25,414 nucleotides of DNA, from positions 1 through 25,414 of the forward strand of contig JAZQQT010000186.1 of the NCBI GenBank assembly GCA_045629205.1, written 5' to 3'. This document shows positions 8,941 through 16,384 of the stretch, piece by piece. The translations under genes were made by a program, and so were the position numbers. The notes beneath the pieces were generated by a model. That model worked only from the letters and a program-made list of their open reading frames with translations, did no database searches and was not told where the DNA came from. Source of the stretch: JAZQLP01 sp045629205. Lineage in GTDB: Bacteria; Bacillota; Clostridia; Oscillospirales; UBA644. The first letter of the stretch is position 1. Every line of letters begins with the position of its first letter.

Positions 8941-9483
8941 CTATTCGGTCATCAGATCAATGACAGTAGGTTGATGACCCAGAGCCGGAATGATTTTATC
9001 AAGGAAATCTGACGTTGAAAATTTTACGCTCGACGTATTTATACACGGATGGCAGCCTACATACTGTTCGCAGAGAATTTCGCGATCGATAACAAGACGG
9101 ACTCGTTTATCAACGTCGTTCATGAGTCCGAGAATGCTTACAGACCCCGGAGTTATATTGAGATATTCGAACATATATTTTTCGTCGGCAAACGAAAGAC
9201 GGGAAACGCCCAGCGCTGCCGAAAGAAATTTTGTTTTAAAAATCTTATCCGCAGGCATCATAAGAAGATAGAAATCGGTTTCCTGCCTGTTGCAGAGAAA
9301 AAGATTTTTGCAAATGTTTGCGCCGAGTGTTCTGCTTATTTCGGCACAGATATCCATAGTCATAGCAGGCTGATGGTCAACACGGCTATACTCCACCCCG
9401 AGAAAATCGAGAAAATCATAACTCTTTAATTCTTTTTCAAGACGCCCCGCGGAATCGGACGGACGACCGATAAAAAGTTCCAT
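8941..9483 (-). CDS. YbaK/ProXp-ala-type aminoacyl-tRNA deacylase
   Basis: A 180-residue cytoplasmic protein of the YbaK/EbsC/ProX superfamily, closest in look to ProXp-ala/PrdX proteins that hydrolyse Ala mischarged on tRNA-Pro. Signs are DFLGVEYSRVDHQPAMTM near the N-terminus, the conserved lysine K59 (ICKNLFLCNRQ), DFYLLMMPADK, and the GCHP turn at 143-146 followed by N149. The ending ALGHQPTVIDL is a very typical family C-terminus. It is first in a two-gene transcript with the MFS gene, has a strong promoter and an AGAGGT ribosome site. Editing target specificity is inferred from the family, not proven. Confidence 0.9.
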   Translation of the reverse strand: MELFIGRPSDSAGRLEKELKSYDFLDFLGVEYSRVDHQPAMTMDICAEISRTLGANICKNLFLCNRQETDFYLLMMPADKIFKTKFLSAALGVSRLSFADEKYMFEYLNITPGSVSILGLMNDVDKRVRLVIDREILCEQYVGCHPCINTSSVKFSTSDFLDKIIPALGHQPTVIDLMTE

Positions 9484-9510
9484 ATATAAACCTCTATTTT
9501 GTATTATTGC

Positions 9511-9539
9511 ATTATAGCATAAAAGAATAATAAAAGCAA
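9511..9539 (-). promoter_or_regulatory. Promoter of the ProXp-type/MFS operon
   Basis: TTGCTT (9534-9539) and TATAAT (9511-9516) lie 17 bases apart on the minus strand. TGC directly precedes the -10 box, as in extended -10 promoters. The same TTGCTT-17-TGCTATAAT form occurs in front of the EamA gene. Confidence 0.8.
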
Positions 9540-9566
9540 GATAAGACGGGATAGCCCCGTCTTATC
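9540..9566 (-). terminator. Terminator after the envelope operon
   Basis: An 11-bp inverted repeat (9540-9550 and 9556-9566) lies 38 bases past the LCP gene stop. Its minus-strand tail TTGCTTTT is only moderately T-rich, and that tail doubles as the -35 of the next promoter. Confidence 0.6.
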
Positions 9567-9603
9567 AAAATGCATATTGATTTATTAAAAGTATAATGAA
9601 AAA

Positions 9604-10620
9604 TCATTTTTCGTCATAAAAAATCTCAAGAACCAAGTTTTTCAATGCCGTTTCGTCCGCATAGAACTCCATATATTTTTCACCTTTACGGGCAATGCCT
9701 TCAATCGTGTACAGTCCATCAAAAGAATAGTTATTAATCTGATCTGAAAACATAACCAATTCCCGAACAGTCAAATCAGAAACAAGGTATTTTGATACAG
9801 ATAGTACCATATCCGATGTAAGCGATGTTTTATTTGCTATCGCAATTTTTGCCTGTTCAAGAAATGCAGTTACATACTGCCTTTGACGTTCCATACGCGC
9901 GATATTTGTTGAATCGGCAAGTTCACCTCTTGCACGAATATAACTGAGTGCCTGATTACCATGCAAAGTTACTGTCGATCCTTTTGACAATGATTCATCA
10001 ATTACCGTCATATCATCAAGAACCACGAGCGTAACACCGCCTATTGCATCATTGAGCACTGAGACGCCATCCATACTGACAGAACCATAATGATCAATTT
10101 TTAATCCATATAAATAATCTGAAACTGACCATACTGTATTCTCACAGCTGTCCTCTTGTCCCGAGCCATAAGTATGAGATACTGCAAGTTGTCCCACAAA
10201 GCTGTTATACGGATTACCATTTATATCAAGCATTCGTATATTTGCCATCGTATCACGATTAATTTGAAGAATGGAATATGTCTTATTATGATGATTAACC
10301 GTAATCAAAAACAAAGCATCCGATTGCTGATTATTACGATACCCCTTTTCATTTGGTATTGCAGCTTCGTATTTATCTATACCGATAAAAAGAAAAGTTT
10401 CCAGTTGACTTTTTTGAATATACCATTTTCCATCAACAAGGTACTCAGACAAACCATCAGACTTATAACTATATGCATCATCATCCGAGACATCGACTTT
10501 GCTAAAATACGAATCAAAAATCATATAGATACGAAAACCGAAAAATATCAGGCAGACGGTCAAAAAAACCGCAAGAACGCTGAAAAAGACACGTTTACGG
10601 CTGTCGTATTTATTTCCCAT
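9604..10620 (-). CDS. LytR-CpsA-Psr (LCP) family cell-wall glycopolymer ligase
   Basis: A 338-residue type II membrane protein. It has a short basic N-terminus, one membrane helix at about 11-31, a linker, and an extracellular LCP domain from about residue 75. Conserved family features are FLFIGID, the QSDALFLITVN stretch (D101), INRDTM (R122, D123), HGNQALSYIRARGE (R229, R231) and NIARMERQRQYV (R242, R246). LCP enzymes move lipid-linked glycopolymers onto peptidoglycan. It is last in the operon, 6 bases after the sortase-substrate gene. In this context it probably attaches the polysaccharide controlled by the upstream kinase/phosphatase pair. The glycan substrate is unknown. Confidence 0.93.
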   Translation of the reverse strand: MGNKYDSRKRVFFSVLAVFLTVCLIFFGFRIYMIFDSYFSKVDVSDDDAYSYKSDGLSEYLVDGKWYIQKSQLETFLFIGIDKYEAAIPNEKGYRNNQQSDALFLITVNHHNKTYSILQINRDTMANIRMLDINGNPYNSFVGQLAVSHTYGSGQEDSCENTVWSVSDYLYGLKIDHYGSVSMDGVSVLNDAIGGVTLVVLDDMTVIDESLSKGSTVTLHGNQALSYIRARGELADSTNIARMERQRQYVTAFLEQAKIAIANKTSLTSDMVLSVSKYLVSDLTVRELVMFSDQINNYSFDGLYTIEGIARKGEKYMEFYADETALKNLVLEIFYDEK

Positions 10621-10626
10621 GTTTAA

Positions 10627-11469
10627 TCAGTCTTCTTTTTCTGCTTTTTTTGAATTAATGAAGCAAAATACAGCTACACAACCACAAACTACAGCTAAAG
10701 CTATATACAAGAAAGCGAAATCATTCTGCGTAGCCGTGTCAGGGGATGTAGGACCATCGGGATCTACAGGCAGATCAGCCGATTTTTCAACTGCGATGGC
10801 AAATACAGATAATTTATCAACAGTTATTATAAGATTACCATCACCTGTCCATTCAACGTCAGAAACAACTTCCCAAGCAGTTCCTTCCGTATTGTGAAGA
10901 ATAACAAAGAAATCATTCTTCGTAAAATTAGGTTTGATCATAAAGCGAACTTTCTGCCCTTCGCCAAGCTGTTCAAGATGATCTTTATCTCTTACAAGCG
11001 AAGCATCAAAGACATCGGAAATAACAAGATCTGAAACTTTGATTTTTTCAACGGTCTTGCCTTGTTTCTGCGCATCTTCGTAAAAAGCATCTATGACATT
11101 TTCGATTTCCCGACCAAGTCCGTCATCCAATTCATCAATAGTTTCAACATTTTGAATCTGTTCCTGCGCCTCTGTCAAATTTTCTGCAATATCATCAATT
11201 GCTGCTTCAGATTTTTCAGCAACAGAAATAACAAAAAACTCAAGGATTGTACTGTCGCCATTCTCATCAAACGATTGAACACCTTCCTGAATACTACCGG
11301 TATCAGCGTCGATAATAACAGCGCCGTAGCTTTTTTCACCATCACTTATTTCGACGATTTCGGGAGCTGCTTTTACTTCGATACTGCCGACAAAATCAGC
11401 GGCAACCGATGTTAAACTCAACGTCGCAATCATAACAGCGATAAGAATAATGGATAAAACTTTTTTCAT
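10627..11469 (-). CDS. Secreted, wall-anchored protein; putative sortase B substrate
   Basis: A 280-residue protein I cannot assign to a named family. It begins with a clear signal peptide (MKKVLSIILIAVMIATLSLTS, cleavage likely after SVAA). The middle is acidic, with predicted helical stretches. The C-terminus is a complete sorting signal: S242-P-D-T-A246, a hydrophobic segment at about 251-271, then a charged tail NSKKAEKED. The gene overlaps the upstream sortase gene by 4 bases (ATGA), so the two are translationally coupled and very likely enzyme and substrate. The segment WEVVSDVEWTGDGNLIITVD looks like a small beta domain before the proline-rich wall linker (PVDPDGPTSPD). The exact biological role is unknown. 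Confidence 0.85.
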   Translation of the reverse strand: MKKVLSIILIAVMIATLSLTSVAADFVGSIEVKAAPEIVEISDGEKSYGAVIIDADTGSIQEGVQSFDENGDSTILEFFVISVAEKSEAAIDDIAENLTEAQEQIQNVETIDELDDGLGREIENVIDAFYEDAQKQGKTVEKIKVSDLVISDVFDASLVRDKDHLEQLGEGQKVRFMIKPNFTKNDFFVILHNTEGTAWEVVSDVEWTGDGNLIITVDKLSVFAIAVEKSADLPVDPDGPTSPDTATQNDFAFLYIALAVVCGCVAVFCFINSKKAEKED

Positions 11470-12323
11470 TTGTTAAATTCCTTTCGGGATATGTTTTTAT
11501 TTAATTTTGCAATAACAAGATAACGTTTTGTGCTATCACCTCTCAAACAAGTTGAAAGGATCAAGACTTTATCACCATATTGGGGAGTAAGTTCGGGATT
11601 TATATTTGAATTAAACGCCCTGATTGAGATTATACTTTTAAAAAATGCCGTATAAATTTTATAATCATTGAAATCGTAATTATACAGAATATGCCGCATA
11701 TCATACGGAACAGCGGCAAAAACCTCATATTCCAATTTTTTATCAGGAAGATAAATATCTATTATCTTATAGTCGTCAATACCGTTTCGGGAAGAATAAT
11801 ATGTTTGCAGATTCCCAAACATCGCTCCTGATTTCATACTATGTCCGTAAATAATTGTAACAGGGTCTTCAAAATCAGTACCATTGTATAAATGCTCTGT
11901 CATAAGAGTTCCGGAAGCCAAATATTTCCCGTTAATGTCTCTACGTAAATAATACGAATCATTTGACGGACTTTGGATGACCGGATAATCAACATTTGTG
12001 CCCGGAATGGTAATCCAAGCATAAACATCAGCATTTATAGCACGAACTTCTGTTAATTTTTCAGGACACACATACTGAATCGGCAATTCTTCTGTATTTT
12101 CAGTGTCTTCTTGTTCTGACGGACAGTCAATGCCGGTATAATCATCATCCTGTTTTTCTTTATCATCAACTTCTGAAGATTTATCAGGTTCAGTATCTAT
12201 AACATATTTCTTGTTATACAACGACGAATCTTCCGGAAGCAATATCGGGCGCAACGCAAAAAAGACCAAGCATACCGATATCAGAGATAAAACAATACCA
12301 CAATAAACATATAGTTTTTTCAA
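11466..12323 (-). CDS. srtB: Class B sortase
   Basis: A 285-residue membrane-anchored transpeptidase. One N-terminal helix (about 4-24) is followed by an acidic linker rich in D, E and S (about 45-80), and a sortase domain from about residue 90. VYAWITIPGTNVDYPVIQ and YYLRRDINGKYLASGTLM are typical of class B. Catalytic residues are visible as H161 (IYGHSM), C259 (LSTC) and R267 (KRYLV). The start codon is TTG, directly touching the TGA of the upstream phosphatase gene, and gives a natural signal-anchor start MKKLYVYCG. No closer ribosome site than GGAG about 12 bases upstream is seen, so coupling is likely. It sits just before a gene with a sorting signal. Confidence 0.94.
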   Translation of the reverse strand: MKKLYVYCGIVLSLISVCLVFFALRPILLPEDSSLYNKKYVIDTEPDKSSEVDDKEKQDDDYTGIDCPSEQEDTENTEELPIQYVCPEKLTEVRAINADVYAWITIPGTNVDYPVIQSPSNDSYYLRRDINGKYLASGTLMTEHLYNGTDFEDPVTIIYGHSMKSGAMFGNLQTYYSSRNGIDDYKIIDIYLPDKKLEYEVFAAVPYDMRHILYNYDFNDYKIYTAFFKSIISIRAFNSNINPELTPQYGDKVLILSTCLRGDSTKRYLVIAKLNKNISRKEFNK

Positions 12324-13040
12324 TCAAGCATCACGCTCCAAATTCAAAATGCTTTTCTCAGTATATTGAAGCCAGTTAATATATTCCTTCCCAAGCTTAT
12401 TTTCAATCACATCAAAAGCATCTGAAAGTTTCGGCGGCCTTGAAATCATATTATGACAATCGGATGCAACAAAATGGACCTTTTTAGATTCAAGTAACTG
12501 TAAAGCATCTTTCCTTCGTTTTTTATCAAAAAAAGCACTTGCATTAATCTGAAATTTAATGCCGAAATCCAACATATCTTCTAAAAATGATTTGTTTTTC
12601 CGAGTAAGATATCTGTCAATATGAGCAATAATAACATCCAGTTTTCTATCTCTTTGGATGGAATAAACCTCGTTTATTATTGAATATGTCCAATCACAAA
12701 AAGGCATTTCCAATAATAGCAAATTCGTTGTTCCGATAGTAAATTGAGGTAATTCCTTTGTCTCACTGATACCATAATAATAAAAAACTTCCGCGCCTAA
12801 AAGGACAGTGATGTTAGAATCCAGTTGTTCTTTTATCAAGCCAAAAGAATTATCCCTACGAGTAAAAAATCTTTCCGGATTTTCCTTGTCCGCATAAAAA
12901 TGCGGAGTGGCTGCTATTGTTTTAACACCTTGCCTTGCCAATTCAGATAGTAACTTCAAACTCTCTTCAGGGGAAGAACTTCCATCATCCATACAAGGAA
13001 TAATATGCGTATGAATATCCGCAGAGCATACTCTACTCAT
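12324..13040 (-). CDS. CpsB/CapC-type PHP-domain tyrosine phosphatase
   Basis: A 238-residue cytoplasmic manganese-dependent protein-tyrosine phosphatase that reverses BY-kinase phosphorylation in capsule or exopolysaccharide systems. PHP motifs are present in order: DIHTHIIPCMDDG (H10, H12), AATPHFY, LGAEVFYY, IIAHIDRY and FVASDCHN. Length and motif order match CpsB. Its start overlaps the end of the BY-kinase gene by 8 bases, and its stop touches the sortase start. It most likely dephosphorylates the tyrosine cluster of the neighbouring kinase. Confidence 0.95.
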   Translation of the reverse strand: MSRVCSADIHTHIIPCMDDGSSSPEESLKLLSELARQGVKTIAATPHFYADKENPERFFTRRDNSFGLIKEQLDSNITVLLGAEVFYYYGISETKELPQFTIGTTNLLLLEMPFCDWTYSIINEVYSIQRDRKLDVIIAHIDRYLTRKNKSFLEDMLDFGIKFQINASAFFDKKRRKDALQLLESKKVHFVASDCHNMISRPPKLSDAFDVIENKLGKEYINWLQYTEKSILNLERDA

Positions 13041-14601
13041 GCTTATCTATACTTACAGAATTGGCAGATTTATTCTTTGCAATAACACGGTCATAGCTCT
13101 TTTCATATGCTTTTGAATGATAGCTGTATCCGTATTTAGTGTATTTGCCGTATTTACTATATTTAGTATATTTACCGTATTTATTTTCAGAAGATGTGCC
13201 TGACCCGGTCAATACAAATCCGAAAATATTTGAATCCACAATTTGAAGTTTATCAACAACATCCTTTATCCCCTGTCGGGTTGAAAATTCACTTCGCACT
13301 TCAACTATAAAACCATCAAGGCAATGAGCAACAGCCAGAGGGTCAGAAACGATATTGACAGGCGGAAGATCTATTATTATGTAGTCAAAGGATTCTTTAA
13401 GCGCCGCAATCAAACGTTCCATACTTGCCGATCCAAGTAAAACAAACGGATTCGGCGGAAGTGTTCCTGCACAAATAACAGAAAGAGCAGGAGCTTTTTC
13501 ACTGAACCGTATACCATCAGCATTTTTTGCTCTGCCTGTAAGATAATCACTAAGCCCGATATCAGAATCTATTCCGAGTTTCTTTGCTATACTCGGCAAA
13601 CGCATATCGCCATCAATCAACAACACTTTCTGTTTATCGCAAGAAAGAGTGTAGGAAAGATTAATGGCAAGAGAACTTTTTCCTTCTTTTCTTTCTGAGC
13701 TTGTGATACCTATTACTTTACAACCATCTTTATCAAAGCTGTATTGAACACTTTTTTGAAGCAATTTATAGGCTTCGTCCGAAGCGAAATCCAGATCACC
13801 ACATAGCGGAAGCGATGTATCATTATTACGTTTTTTCTTTTTATAGCTTTTCTTACTTTTTTTATTATATCCATAACCATACTTATTATATGACTGATTC
13901 CCATTCATATTACCAACAGGGATATAAGCAAGAAGAGGAATAGAATCTGCTATTTCGGAAAGAGTTTCTTCATTATGAATTTTATCGTTCAGAATTTCCT
14001 GCAAAGAAAAAATACCCGCAATCAAAACAAATCCTATAATAAAGCCGTATAATGCATAAGTTCCGTATCCGGGTGAAACTTTTTTTTCTGGCTTAATAGC
14101 GAAATCAACGACCTCAACAGAACTCCCTTTTATCGTATTAGATAAAAGATCAGGCAAAACTTCTGCGATAGTATCGGCAATAACACGAGCCTCTTCCGGA
14201 ATAGTTGAAGTAACCGCGACTTTAAACCACTCAGTATCATTTACCGAGGAGGCAGAAATCATACTATTCAATGTTTCTCTGGAATAAGGCAGTGCTGCTT
14301 TTTCGATAACAGCATTAAGACAGGATCTTGATTTAAGAGCAACAAGATATGTATCAAGCAACTGTCTTGCAGCAGTTATTTCTCCGCTTGAAAACGACAA
14401 CGATGTTCCACCAAGCGAAATAGAATTGTTATTTACGTAAATCAGAATATCTGACTGATATCTTGGTACCGTAAACAAAGCCGCGCCTACAAAAGAAACA
14501 ACGGCAGCTGCTAATGATACAATTGCTATTACTATTTTTTTCTCCCATAAAACAGATAATATCTGTAGTATATCTATTTCAAAAGCTTCTTTTTCTTTCA
14601 T
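13033..14601 (-). CDS. Polysaccharide co-polymerase/bacterial tyrosine kinase fusion (Wzz-BYK)
   Basis: A 522-residue protein. Residues 1-200 are a Wzz-type chain-length domain with membrane helices near 22-44 and 182-200 and the typical PxxP-like stretch before the second (PEKKVSPGYG). Residues 275-470 form the BY-kinase with Walker A (SERKEGKSS, 302-310), Walker A' (VLLIDGDMRLP, from 326) and Walker B (IIIDLPPV, from 408). The tail has ten tyrosines between 475 and 503, in a near-repeat KYGKYTKYS/KYGKYTKYG. A second Tyr/Lys-rich stretch (238-253) lies in the linker just after helix 2. Single-polypeptide kinase plus activator is common in some Firmicutes. It sits 15 bases after the small membrane protein and overlaps the phosphatase gene. 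Confidence 0.95.
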   Translation of the reverse strand: MKEKEAFEIDILQILSVLWEKKIVIAIVSLAAAVVSFVGAALFTVPRYQSDILIYVNNNSISLGGTSLSFSSGEITAARQLLDTYLVALKSRSCLNAVIEKAALPYSRETLNSMISASSVNDTEWFKVAVTSTIPEEARVIADTIAEVLPDLLSNTIKGSSVEVVDFAIKPEKKVSPGYGTYALYGFIIGFVLIAGIFSLQEILNDKIHNEETLSEIADSIPLLAYIPVGNMNGNQSYNKYGYGYNKKSKKSYKKKKRNNDTSLPLCGDLDFASDEAYKLLQKSVQYSFDKDGCKVIGITSSERKEGKSSLAINLSYTLSCDKQKVLLIDGDMRLPSIAKKLGIDSDIGLSDYLTGRAKNADGIRFSEKAPALSVICAGTLPPNPFVLLGSASMERLIAALKESFDYIIIDLPPVNIVSDPLAVAHCLDGFIVEVRSEFSTRQGIKDVVDKLQIVDSNIFGFVLTGSGTSSENKYGKYTKYSKYGKYTKYGYSYHSKAYEKSYDRVIAKNKSANSVSIDKHE

Positions 14602-14616
14602 ATTTCTTACTCTTAA

Positions 14617-14952
14617 TTAATTATCGTCTCCTTTTGAAGAAGATGCTGCAATACCTGTATTGCGAACAATTTGCGCCTTAGCATATAACATCAGGGATAT
14701 TATATTATAAAAAAAAACATTGATTATTACTGTAAAAGCAGTTACTACACTTCCAAAAATAAAAATCAAATACGAAAAATCGCCATTTTGCCCTATTGCA
14801 AACCGAATTGATATTATTATGCCCACGATCATCAATGCAGCATTAATAAATAAACCGAAAATTTTAACTCTATAGCCCCAATGTTCAAGATGATAACCTA
14901 AATCGTTTTTTTTATCATACACAAAACATATACCATTTTCTTTTTTTTTCAT
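14617..14952 (-). CDS. Small two-helix membrane protein, first gene of the envelope operon
   Basis: A 111-residue protein beginning MKKKENGICFVYD, with two hydrophobic segments (about 35-55 and 63-90) and a polar C-terminus. I do not recognise a family. The start at 14952 is chosen over an upstream ATG at 15003 because AAGGA lies 7 bases before it, and because the promoter -10 box (14992-14997) puts the upstream ATG outside the mRNA. Its place directly before a Wzz/BY-kinase suggests a part in assembly or control of the polysaccharide machine, but that is only inferred from position. Confidence 0.75.
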   Translation of the reverse strand: MKKKENGICFVYDKKNDLGYHLEHWGYRVKIFGLFINAALMIVGIIISIRFAIGQNGDFSYLIFIFGSVVTAFTVIINVFFYNIISLMLYAKAQIVRNTGIAASSSKGDDN

Positions 14953-14970
14953 AAAGCATTCCTTACGTAA

Positions 14971-15012
14971 TAACCGATATTGGTCAATATCATTATACAC
15001 CATATTCGGTTA
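14971..15012. promoter_or_regulatory. Imperfect dyad around the envelope operon -10 box; possible operator
   Basis: TAACCGATATTGGT (14971-14984) and ACCATATTCGGTTA (14999-15012) are inverted copies matching at 11 of 14 positions. They flank the -10 box with a 28-bp centre-to-centre distance. This is a reasonable layout for a dimeric repressor. The divergent HTH gene next door is the natural candidate protein. Confidence 0.5.
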
Positions 15013-15021
15013 TTATGTCAA
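14992..15021 (-). promoter_or_regulatory. Promoter of the envelope operon
   Basis: TTGACA (15016-15021) and TATAAT (14992-14997) with an 18-base spacer, both consensus, on the minus strand. This is the only strong promoter seen for the six genes from 14952 down to 9604. Confidence 0.9.
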
Positions 15022-15031
15022 TAAGGAGAAT

Positions 15032-15246
15032 ATGAAAAAAAGATAACTTATGAAAAATTATGGAAAACAATGAAAAAAAAAGGAATTACGCAATATACTC
15101 TTATTAAAGTATGCAGCGTAAGTCCGGGACAAATAACAAGATTAAAAAGAAACGAAAGTGTAAGTACACATACAATTGAGATGTTTTGCAAAATACTCAA
15201 ATGTAATGTCGAAGATATTATGACATATATAGAAGATGATTATTAA
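15032..15246 (+). pseudogene. Small Cro/C1-type HTH regulator with an apparent one-base frameshift
   Basis: A YozG-like HTH domain can be read from 15043 to the stop at 15244-15246: ITYEKLWKTMKKKGITQYTL, then IKVCSVSPGQITRLKRNES, then VSTHTIEMFCKILKCNVEDI, ending MTYIEDDY. This is the usual size and pattern of HTH_26 proteins. The natural start, ATG at 15032 after AAGGAG, is out of frame: it is followed by seven A (15035-15041), and eight A would restore MKKKITYEKLW. As given, the ATG frame stops after four codons. An internal ATG at 15070 would give 58 residues, without helix 1 and without a good ribosome site. Sequencing error, slippage and true decay are all possible. It is divergent from the envelope operon. 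Confidence 0.75.
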
Positions 15247-15278
15247 ACCGCCGACACACATGAAAGTATCGGCGGTTT
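15245..15278. terminator. Hairpin between convergent HTH and EamA genes
   Basis: A 10-bp perfect inverted repeat (15245-15254 and 15269-15278) overlaps the HTH stop codon. T-runs on both sides are short. It is placed to serve both transcripts. Confidence 0.6.
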
Positions 15279-15293
15279 GAAATAGAAGATTAA

Positions 15294-16205
15294 TCAAAGA
15301 AAAAGACAGGTTCCCGCAAGGCAAAGCAAAAGTCCGACAATATAAAGCGGCTTCGGCTTTTCACGGAAGAAAAACAGTCCGGCAAGAGCCGTGAGGATAA
15401 TGCTTCCGCCCGTAACAAAAGGATATTGAACGGTTGCGGGAAGAATCTCAGCAGGAATAAGCATAAGAAGATACGATACGCCGTCAAGAACGGCGGAAAG
15501 AGCAATCAAAAGCCCCTCTTTGAGATTGTCTTTTGTAAGCAACGGTTTTTTTTCGACTTTTTCTTCATTTCCGGTTTTTGGTTCACCAGGGAACAAATAT
15601 GCCAAAGGAAACATTATAACTTTTACAATTCCGTTTATGATAACAAAACTTGTGGCATCGACTGCAAGCTGACCGATTTGATGTTCTTTTGAAAGCACGC
15701 TTACAAATCCGTTAAGCACAAATACGATTATACACAGAATAAGAGCTTTTTTATTTATCTTTGACTTACCGCTGTTTGTAAGAACGATAGCAACAGCAAG
15801 AACGACAAGTCCGATGGTGCGTAAAAAGGAAAATTCCTCGTTTAAAAAGAAAAGCCCCCAAAGATACGGAACAGCCATACCGCCTATCATGAGAAAAACG
15901 GTATAACGTGAAACCGGCTCGGTTTTCATTATCGCAAATCCGACCGTATTATATGCCATACACAGAAGTGAAATACCGACAGCCATAGCCGCGGAAAACC
16001 AGCTGAATCTTATTTCATAACCCATTATAAGGCAGAAAACAGTGAAGCAAACGGCCGTAACCGCGCCCCTGTAGGCACTGAATTTAATAGCCTCACGAGG
16101 AGAGCCGCCGGTTTGCTTTTGGAAAAATTTCTGAACGATAAAATTAAGTGCCAGAAGAATGACCGAAGCAACAAGCATCAGATAACATTTAAATATTTCA
16201 CCCAT
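15294..16205 (-). CDS. EamA/DMT family transporter
   Basis: A 303-residue membrane protein with about ten helices in two five-helix halves (1-145 and 155-303), split by a polar loop with FPGEPKTGNEEKVEKKPL between helices 7 and 8. The late helix pair TVQYPFVTGGSIILTALAGLFFFREKP followed by GLLLCLAGTCLFL is a typical EamA ending. Family members export or import small metabolites, and the substrate cannot be told. It has its own promoter and an AAGGTG ribosome site 6 bases before the ATG, and lies alone between the HTH gene and the GH141-like gene. Confidence 0.9.
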   Translation of the reverse strand: MGEIFKCYLMLVASVILLALNFIVQKFFQKQTGGSPREAIKFSAYRGAVTAVCFTVFCLIMGYEIRFSWFSAAMAVGISLLCMAYNTVGFAIMKTEPVSRYTVFLMIGGMAVPYLWGLFFLNEEFSFLRTIGLVVLAVAIVLTNSGKSKINKKALILCIIVFVLNGFVSVLSKEHQIGQLAVDATSFVIINGIVKVIMFPLAYLFPGEPKTGNEEKVEKKPLLTKDNLKEGLLIALSAVLDGVSYLLMLIPAEILPATVQYPFVTGGSIILTALAGLFFFREKPKPLYIVGLLLCLAGTCLFL

Positions 16206-16260
16206 TTATATCACCTTCGGAATAACCGTTTTACACGGAAATCAATATTTAATCCGCGGT

Positions 16261-16289
16261 ATTATAGCACAAAAGGAAATAAAAAGCAA
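16261..16289 (-). promoter_or_regulatory. Promoter of the EamA gene
   Basis: TTGCTT (16284-16289) and TATAAT (16261-16266), 17-base spacer, minus strand, with TGC just before the -10 box. Confidence 0.8.
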
Positions 16290-16323
16290 TATGAAGAAGA
16301 ATATATCAGTCTGCAAAAAAAGG

Positions 16324-16353
16324 TTGACATTATGAGAGAATCACGGTTATAAT
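16324..16353 (+). promoter_or_regulatory. Promoter of the GH141-like lipoprotein gene
   Basis: TTGACA (16324-16329) and TATAAT (16348-16353) with an 18-base spacer. It is followed by AGGAG 8 bases before the ATG at 16385. Confidence 0.88.
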
Positions 16354-16384
16354 TGTAATAGAATACTACATAGGAGATATACGA

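Noticed and set aside
14953..15003. Upstream ATG extending the small membrane protein to 128 residues
   Set aside because: The extension overlaps the -10 box, so it would not be in the transcript, and it lacks a ribosome site; the start at 14952 has AAGGA.
15032..15046. ATG with good AAGGAG site read as a short peptide gene
   Set aside because: The frame stops after four codons. The HTH reading with a one-base deletion explains the site better.
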